From Phoronis ovalis (lineage: Eukaryota; Phoronida; Phoronidae), in the NCBI GenBank assembly GCA_028565635.1, contig JAOXYB010015654.1:4005-19459 (forward strand): a stretch of 15,455 bases of DNA, read 5' to 3'. Below the pieces are notes generated by a model. The model saw only the letters and a program-made list of their open reading frames with translations. It did no database searches and was not told the DNA's origin. Within the stretch, counting starts at the first letter, position 1. Each line of letters begins with the position of its first letter. The position numbers were made by a program, and so were the translations under genes. This document shows, in pieces, positions 10,060-15,455 of the stretch.

Positions 10060-10128
10060 AATCAATCCCACAATTCCTTGCATTTATGAATGAATAATGT
10101 GAATGTGCAAAGACCCATGGGATTGATT
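10060..10128. repeat. Hairpin with 11-base perfect stem
   Basis: AATCAATCCCA (10060-10070) pairs perfectly with TGGGATTGATT (10118-10128). An inner TTGCA (10078-10082) can pair with TGCAA (10106-10110), giving an interrupted stem-loop of about 69 bases. It lies in non-coding sequence, possibly within the SHC 3' UTR. It could be a structured UTR element, a microRNA-like hairpin or a small foldback element. Confidence 0.5.
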
Positions 10129-10898
10129 AACAAAACGTGGTGGATTGTGTGATCAACTAGGTTTGTTTCCCTACACCCTTAGTGTATACAATTAGACTAT
10201 TGTACATGAAATTAATAAGGCCAATATAAAAATACTACTGTTTTACACATCTGTGTGCATGTTATTATAATTTTCCATAAAATACTAGAAGTCTGTTGAG
10301 TAGAAATTTTAAAATTTTCAAAATTTCGCCATCATGTCAATTCAAAGTTACTATTATATATAAAATATTCCGTATAATTAAAAATTTTGTTATAAACTAT
10401 CAATATTCTCAACAAGATATTTAAGCACAAACAACACAAAGTTCAGACTTTTAAATAACCTTGTGATGGTAGGCTTAATTGTTAGCAGGAAGAAAGTTTT
10501 ATATCCTTTATAAATGAATATACGACACAAGAAATTATACTGAATCTAAGCAATTATCAGATTGTCAAAAGCGTTAAATACTTCAGCATAAAATGTTGAC
10601 AATAAATACTATCAAACATTCCTCAATTAAAATTAACCTTCAAATAAATTTGTATCCACCTCAGAGATGGATTCAAATCTGGCCAACAAATTAAACCCCG
10701 TCATTTACTGACATAGATACCGGATTTGCTGTTAGTACAAGTTCTTAATAATGAAATAGTTTAATTTAATTTCCACAGTAAATATATTAACTATTTATCA
10801 AAGCTCACAAAGATGAAATTAATTTTCAACTAGTAAATACATCAACTTATCAAAATTCTCCGGGATGAGATCACCGGAGGTCACTCAATAGAGGAATG

Positions 10899-11278
10899 AC
10901 GGGAATGCCAGGTGTTCAAGGGGTCTATTTTTCAGCACGGCATCCGTTTCAAAGAGTGCTTTTTTTACTATTTATTTTACCTTGTCTGGGTCAAGGGTCT
11001 GCCAACTGGTGCCATAACTTAAGATCTATCTCTCCGGTTTAAGGGGTATATTTTTTAACAATTTTAATAAAACAACTTTTTCCACTTGATTTCCCTACCA
11101 TACTGAAATAGCTAGTACCTGGTTTAAATGTTGAATATGATATCACTGCAGGGGATTATTTCAGATATTTTTCCTTATATTCGTTTTTTGATGATTTTCG
11201 TTTCGAGGTAAGTATTTTTCAAAATTTGTCTCCTGCGGTAGGCATTTATCAATTTTTTTTGGTGCCTGGCATACCCGT
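10899..11278. mobile_element. Candidate non-autonomous TIR element (MITE-like)
   Basis: The 16-base left end (10899-10914, starting ACGGGAATGCCAGG) and the reverse complement of the right end (11278-11263, starting ACGGGTATGCCAGG) agree at 13 of 16 positions. The trinucleotide ATG flanks both ends (10896-10898 and 11279-11281), as a 3-base target duplication would. A 9-base direct repeat GAGATCACC also flanks the region further out (10867-10875 and 11301-11309) and may instead be the true duplication. The interior has T-runs and no open frame, so a transposase is absent. Confidence 0.4.
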
Positions 11279-11286
11279 ATGTAATC

Positions 11287-11292
11287 TTTATT
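11287..11292 (-). terminator. Candidate proximal SHC poly(A) signal
   Basis: AATAAA on the - strand, 667 bases past the SHC stop codon and just outside the candidate inverted-repeat element. It is plausible but unproven. Confidence 0.3.
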
Positions 11293-11958
11293 AGTAGGGC
11301 GAGATCACCACAAGACCTAATACAGCTCAAGTAATTCACAACCTGCAATCAATATGACATACAACAAAAAATGAAAAAAAGTAGATTCTTCTACTTGAAT
11401 ACAAAATAGCAAAAAAAAGATTGAAGAATTAACTAGATATAACAGTTGTTCTCCAGTATATAAAGTGCCTCTAAGAATTCACAACAACAGGAGCCCTCTA
11501 GTGAATGGTATTGCCGGCATAATTGAGGAAATATAATAATAAAATGTATTCCCTAAAGCTCAAAGCAGTTGTCAACATATTTACAAATCTTTACTAGTTT
11601 TATGCACCCATATACTAGATCACAAACATTATTGCGCATATGGGCAACAGAAAAAGCACCTCCAAAAATGGTCGCACCCAACTGGTGGATACTTTACACA
11701 TGATAAACAAATCAAATATCATAGCACATTATAACAACAAAGAACACTCAACAATATATTTAAGCTTTATCAAGTAAAAATTCTCCACAATTAACATGAC
11801 TATATTAAGAGTTTGTTAAAAATAGTTTCTCAAAATTTCAATTATACCTCAACCTCTCAAAGTTGTTTCAATTTAACTGATAAAGACAAGTATGAACAAA
11901 AAATGCTGATTATATCAGCCTTGAAAATTCAATGGTCCCATTTCTTGTGCGGCTAATG

Positions 11959-14900
11959 TTAGCAGGAAGGCGAGACAGGATTCAGAAGAAACAGTTCACT
12001 TTCCTGTGAGATGATTGGCACACTGTTGGTCATGTGGAAGTCAACAAGATGGCTAACACAGCCGAAAGTACGATCTTTTGTTCGAACCTGAAAATATCAA
12101 ATACAGAGTCAGTGGTTGGCGCTTTACACCGCAGTAGGTTTATAGCAAAAAAGTTTCAATAAGAAACACTACATTTTGGTTGTCAGTATAGGGATAGCAA
12201 CTTCTAATTTTGCTGCAAAGATTTTTGGTGACATGTTCTATGGATTGACAGAAATTTAGCATACTTCACCACAACAGATATATCTTTATTTGTTATGATC
12301 TAATTGTAAATGCCATGAATAATCTTAGAATTATTAATAAATGTTTAAGAAAAGCTTCATTTTTTATTTGCCGAAAATCTAAATTCAGTATATAACCAAA
12401 AGTACTGGTGCGATGCAAAAATGCTCCAAAACAAATTATTAGAGTATCATTTACTTTTCTACAATGTAGTTAGCAGGAATTTTGGTCCACCAGGTTTTCC
12501 AGTAGCCAGGATGTACCTAATGATTTTTATGAGGTATCATTAAATGCTAATTGAATTTCAAGTATTGCACTGACAAGTCTGAAAATTGATCTATAACTTA
12601 GCCTGAATGTTCAAGTTTCAGAAAATATTTAGTTTGTGTGAAAAAAGTGTTTTACGGATATTTCTCGAATTTTTATTTAAAACAGTCAGGAAGGTCTAGC
12701 TTAGCCTTAAATTACCAACTACTGCGCCGCATTCAAGTCTCATCCACAGAAGTTAACATTCAGTAACATTCTGCAAATTTTGTTTAGAAATCACTACGTA
12801 ATATCAGTTTATTTTTCCAGATAATTTCTTTTTAAATTTGGAGACCATTTTAAGCAAAATCAATTATTTTACAGTGGGAAGGCATCCCTTTATTTACACA
12901 TAAAAAAAATGGCTTGACCACACATCTCTCTAGTGGTGAAACCTGGAGGTTAGTCACAATTAGCTGCAGGGACTGAATCCCAATCACAAAATCAACCTAT
13001 ACTTACTACACCCTCTGGATCAACCAGTAATAAATGTTTAACATGGCCGTTCTTTCTACCACTGAGAATATACTGTCCAACACAGCTGCTGCTCTCTCTC
13101 ACTAAGAAATCACCATCATTCTTCAATAGCTGATCAACCTGGAACAGAAAGGGGAATTTCAAAGTATTTACAAGTTATTTTGGGTGTACTATTTTGTAAT
13201 ACAATCCTGTCACTTCTGTTTTTGAAGTAAGTTTTCCCTTTTAATCTTTATATTGTTTCTCCCTTTGAAGTCATCTCTATTTTAATTGTATCTGCTGAAT
13301 ATTACACTCGCACTGATAGCATTACTGTGCAAATCTTTTTTTACTTCGAAAGTGAAAACTTTTAGACAAGAAGAGTGTGTCAAGACATGATAAAGATCAG
13401 CTAAAACTTTTAGGTGATATAATTCCGATAGCAGTTATGAGAACAAAAAAATCATAATGACAACCAAACCTTAGATATCAAATTATATATAATACTGTTC
13501 TAACCTCTTTCCTAGAAATCTTGCCATGGAACCATTCTTCAGAATCTGGTGAGGTTGGGTAGTCCGGATTCTCATTACCACTAGTTGGCATAGGTTGTGT
13601 CATGCTATCGTGCTGTGATGTAGGTAATGGAGGGATAGCAGGTGCAGGAGAATTATGGGACTCTGTTGAAACAGTGGTACTGACAGGTTCTGAAAAATTT
13701 CAAGAAATTTAATTGATGTCCTTCAGGACAATTGATATGTCGTAGTGTACAATGTACTTCGTTTTGGGATCAAACATTCAGAAAATAAGTAATCATGACA
13801 GCTTATCACTACTTACTCATGTCAAATCCAACTTGTTCTTTCTCTGCATTATTTTTATTGTCATATACAACATCATCAAATCTGGAGGCTAGGTCACTAA
13901 GTGCATGTTCTGGATTGTCGTAAATAGACACAGGAGGTTCTACGCCTCCTACTGCTGCTGCAAGTTGCAAAGAAGGAATGTATACTACTGACATATGTAT
14001 TCACATTTACCATTGAGAATCCTGAGTGGTTAGGCATCTATCAATCAAATACTCCTTTAAATTATTTATTAATACCTGTTAACAGATTGATTTGTGCAAC
14101 ATCAGCTCCCTCTAGAGCTCCAACTGAATATTTTAAACTAAAGATTTAATGGCTTGCTGTGTGTAGATAAGATGTCTTCTAGTGATATGTAACATCGAGC
14201 GATGTTAACAAATTCAAGTGTCCCAGCATACCTCTGTTGCTAGGCTCATCATATAAGTTGCCATCACTGACTTCTGACAAATCCACTAGGAGTCCTTCTT
14301 TGTTGTCGTAAATCGTTGGTTCAGCAGTCGCCCCCGCAACTGCACCATTTAACTGTTTATTTTTAATTGATGAGTAAACTCCATCACTGACCTTGAAAAT
14401 ATTAAAGTATTCTTTTGAATTCTTATTCTAATTAACATGTGTGCAATCAGTTGGTTACCTGCAGTTATAGTTCATATCTTTCAATATTATCTTTTAATAA
14501 TCTCTATTATTCAGTTTTCAAGTGAAGAAACTTGTTTGTGTTTAAAGCTAAATATTTGATTTACTTCATGTATTATCAAGTTTTAAAGTTCTGTTTTAAT
14601 ATGGAATCATCAGGGTATACAAATATTGTACATCATTAGTATTACTACACAAGAGTTGATACTTAACTGGATGAAACTGCATTTTAAGTAGCTTAACTCT
14701 AGCATGAAAAATTGTAACAGTCCAATTCAATTTTAAGTCATATGTTGTAGAAAACTGCAAATTTAATCTATTTCTCTTCAACGTTTATCAGTTGAGAAAA
14801 AAACTGTGACATTGAAACGTCTCCAACATGTCATCACCTTCGCAATCAGTGCCAAGGGAATATTCTCACCGAGTACGTTCCTTCGTCCAGAATGTGTTCG

Positions 14901-15096
14901 GAGATGACATGTCACTATCCTTCATAAAATTAAAATAGTTTGTGCCAAACTTACTGGTAAGTTGCAGTGAGGAGCAGAGTATTCTCCCGGTAGTGGGGGC
15001 ACGGGAGGTGGGCCTGCTTGGGCTCCATGCACCTGATTGTAATAGTCAGGTTCATCTTCCCACTTTGCAGTGCCACCAAAGAAAGGCTGCTCTAAT
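11959..15096 (-). CDS. SHC: SHC adaptor protein, CH1 linker and SH2 domain (5'-partial)
   Basis: Exons in transcript order are 15096-14955, 14391-14232, 14123-14076 (mini-exon), 13957-13817, 13689-13505, 13138-13007 and 12087-11959 (TAA at 11961-11959). All phases match and give 311 residues after a split first codon. The product is a tyrosine-kinase signalling adaptor. The first exon has EDEPDYYNQ, equivalent to the Grb2-binding YYN site of mammalian SHC1, then a proline-rich PPPVPPLPGEY. Further CH1 tyrosine motifs are YDNK, YDEP, YDNP and YDNK. GFDMK resembles the adaptin-binding FDMKP motif of vertebrate SHC. The SH2 domain runs from WFHGKISRKE through FLVRESS (with the phosphotyrosine-binding Arg) and HVKHLLLVDPEGVVRTKD to the C-terminus LLNPVSPSC. 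The PTB-domain exons are outside the window. Which vertebrate paralogue is closest cannot be told. Confidence 0.94.
12088..13006 (-). other. SHC intron within the SH2 coding region
   Basis: This 919-base intron has a consensus donor (GTA|GTAAGT) and acceptor (TTTTCAG). It splits the SH2 domain between two valine codons. I found no RNA gene, repeat or coding sequence in it. Confidence 0.7.
13139..13504 (-). other. SHC intron between the first two SH2 exons
   Basis: A 366-base phase-0 intron (GAG|GTTAGA to CCAG) lying between the SRKE and VDQLL residues. No internal features were seen. Confidence 0.7.
13948..13962 (-). promoter_or_regulatory. Tandem NAG splice acceptor in SHC
   Basis: On the - strand the intron ends TTGCAGCAGCAGTAGGAGG. 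AG dinucleotides at 13959-13958, 13956-13955, 13953-13952 and 13950-13949 would each leave the downstream frame intact, removing one residue per step. I chose the first AG after the pyrimidine tract (exon start 13957), the usual preference. Confidence 0.5.
14076..14123 (-). CDS. SHC: Symmetric 48-base mini-exon of SHC (possible cassette)
   Basis: The acceptor is ATATTCAG|TTGGAG and the donor is ACAG|GTATTA. The exon is 2+45+1 bases, so it enters and leaves in phase 1 and can be included or skipped without a frameshift. It encodes GALEGADVAQINLLT between two split codons. The flanking exons join in frame either way. Its pyrimidine tract is weak, which fits optional inclusion. Without transcript data it may still be a chance open stretch. 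Confidence 0.55.
14392..14954 (-). other. SHC CH1 intron containing a structured island
   Basis: A 563-base phase-0 intron (CCA|GTAAGT to TTTTCAAG). Most is plain AT-rich sequence, but 14806-14916 is visibly G+C-richer and folds back on itself. The 61-codon frame at 14596-14781 on the - strand has no support as an exon. Confidence 0.6.
14806..14916. repeat. G+C-richer island with 10-base inverted repeat
   Basis: ACATGTCATC (14826-14835) is perfectly complementary to GATGACATGT (14903-14912) across a 67-base insert that is clearly richer in G+C than the flanking intron. TGTGACAT recurs just outside the left arm. On the - strand the insert is open in at least one frame but lacks splice sites. 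It could be a dispersed foldback element or a structured RNA. I cannot identify the family. Confidence 0.45.
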
Positions 15097-15455
15097 CTGA
15101 AGATATAAATAAATATTATTATAAACACATTTTTGCAACAAATTTATTTGCTGATTAATTTACTAAGATTTCAGCAACATTTTGACAGCAGGAGACTCCA
15201 AAGCTGTATATCTAGGGAAAAGCTATTTACATGTTAAATAGTTTAATTGGATTTAACTTTATACAGGGAGGGCATTCAAAAGAAATGATTAGAAGTAATA
15301 AACAGGCGAATAAACACTATTAAACAGCTAATCACTATGTTTTTATAAACAAGCATAAGGACAGCTACAACATACAACATCAAACTCTATATCTCACTAC
15401 GGAGCAATGCTCTGGAACGGAATCTCCAGTGAAGCAATGACCATGGACTATGAAC
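15097..15455 (-). other. SHC intron sequence, window edge
   Basis: Upstream of the first visible SHC exon (acceptor TATCTTCAG just before 15096). The previous exon should end in phase 2 with the end of the PTB domain. No sequence resembling it is recognisable here, so it lies beyond the window. Confidence 0.5.

Larger units (their letters stand above)
9410..11958 (-). other. Probable SHC 3' UTR and intergenic sequence, no coding gene
   Basis: This is about 2.5 kb of AT-rich sequence downstream of the SHC stop codon. AATAAA on the - strand occurs at 11292-11287, 10976-10971 and 9415-9410, so the 3' UTR could be about 0.7, 1.0 or 2.5 kb. Long 3' UTRs are usual for SHC genes (inference). The frames at 9710-9937 (-) and 9826-10008 (+) show no family resemblance. 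The stretch contains a hairpin (10060-10128) and a candidate transposable element (10899-11278). Confidence 0.45.

Overview
The window reads as a piece of an animal nuclear genome. Protein-coding genes are split by many GT-AG introns of roughly 100 to 920 bases, the background is A+T-rich, and three conserved animal genes can be traced exon by exon with intact reading frames. The species cannot be named from the sequence. The PTB-CH1-SH2 adaptor SHC, the SH3BP5/REI-1 family protein and U18 snoRNAs inside the ribosomal protein L4 gene point to a bilaterian. The compact, AT-rich layout suggests an invertebrate (inference).

Left (1-4260, + strand): the last six coding exons and 3' UTR of an SH3BP5/SH3BP5L homologue, a coiled-coil protein whose studied relatives act as RAB11 exchange factors. 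Its 5' end lies outside the window. Centre (4240-9062, - strand): a complete nine-exon gene for ribosomal protein uL4 (RPL4), 390 codons plus stop. It has a pyrimidine-rich start typical of 5'TOP mRNAs, a first coding exon made of the ATG alone, one GC-AG intron, and a U18-type box C/D snoRNA in each of introns 3, 4 and 5. SH3BP5 and RPL4 converge tail to tail, with opposing poly(A) signals only 25 bases apart.

Right (11959-15096, - strand): the 3' half of a SHC adaptor gene, covering the CH1 linker and the complete SH2 domain. The PTB exons lie beyond the window. The CH1 part carries several Tyr-X-Asn motifs, partly created by what looks like an exon duplication, plus a 48-base symmetric mini-exon and a tandem NAG acceptor. 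Between RPL4 and SHC (9063-11958) there is no convincing gene. The interval probably holds the SHC 3' UTR, several inverted repeats and a candidate 380-base terminal-inverted-repeat element. A second structured, G+C-richer island lies in a SHC intron (14806-14916).

The genes are functionally unrelated (vesicle trafficking or MAPK scaffolding, ribosome and snoRNA production, tyrosine-kinase signalling). I saw no wholly new multi-gene system. The items most worth checking are the duplicated YDN tyrosine module in SHC, the three divergent U18 copies, the GC-AG intron, the abutting poly(A) sites, the possible divergent exon at the RPL4 promoter, and the two unexplained repeat or structured islands.
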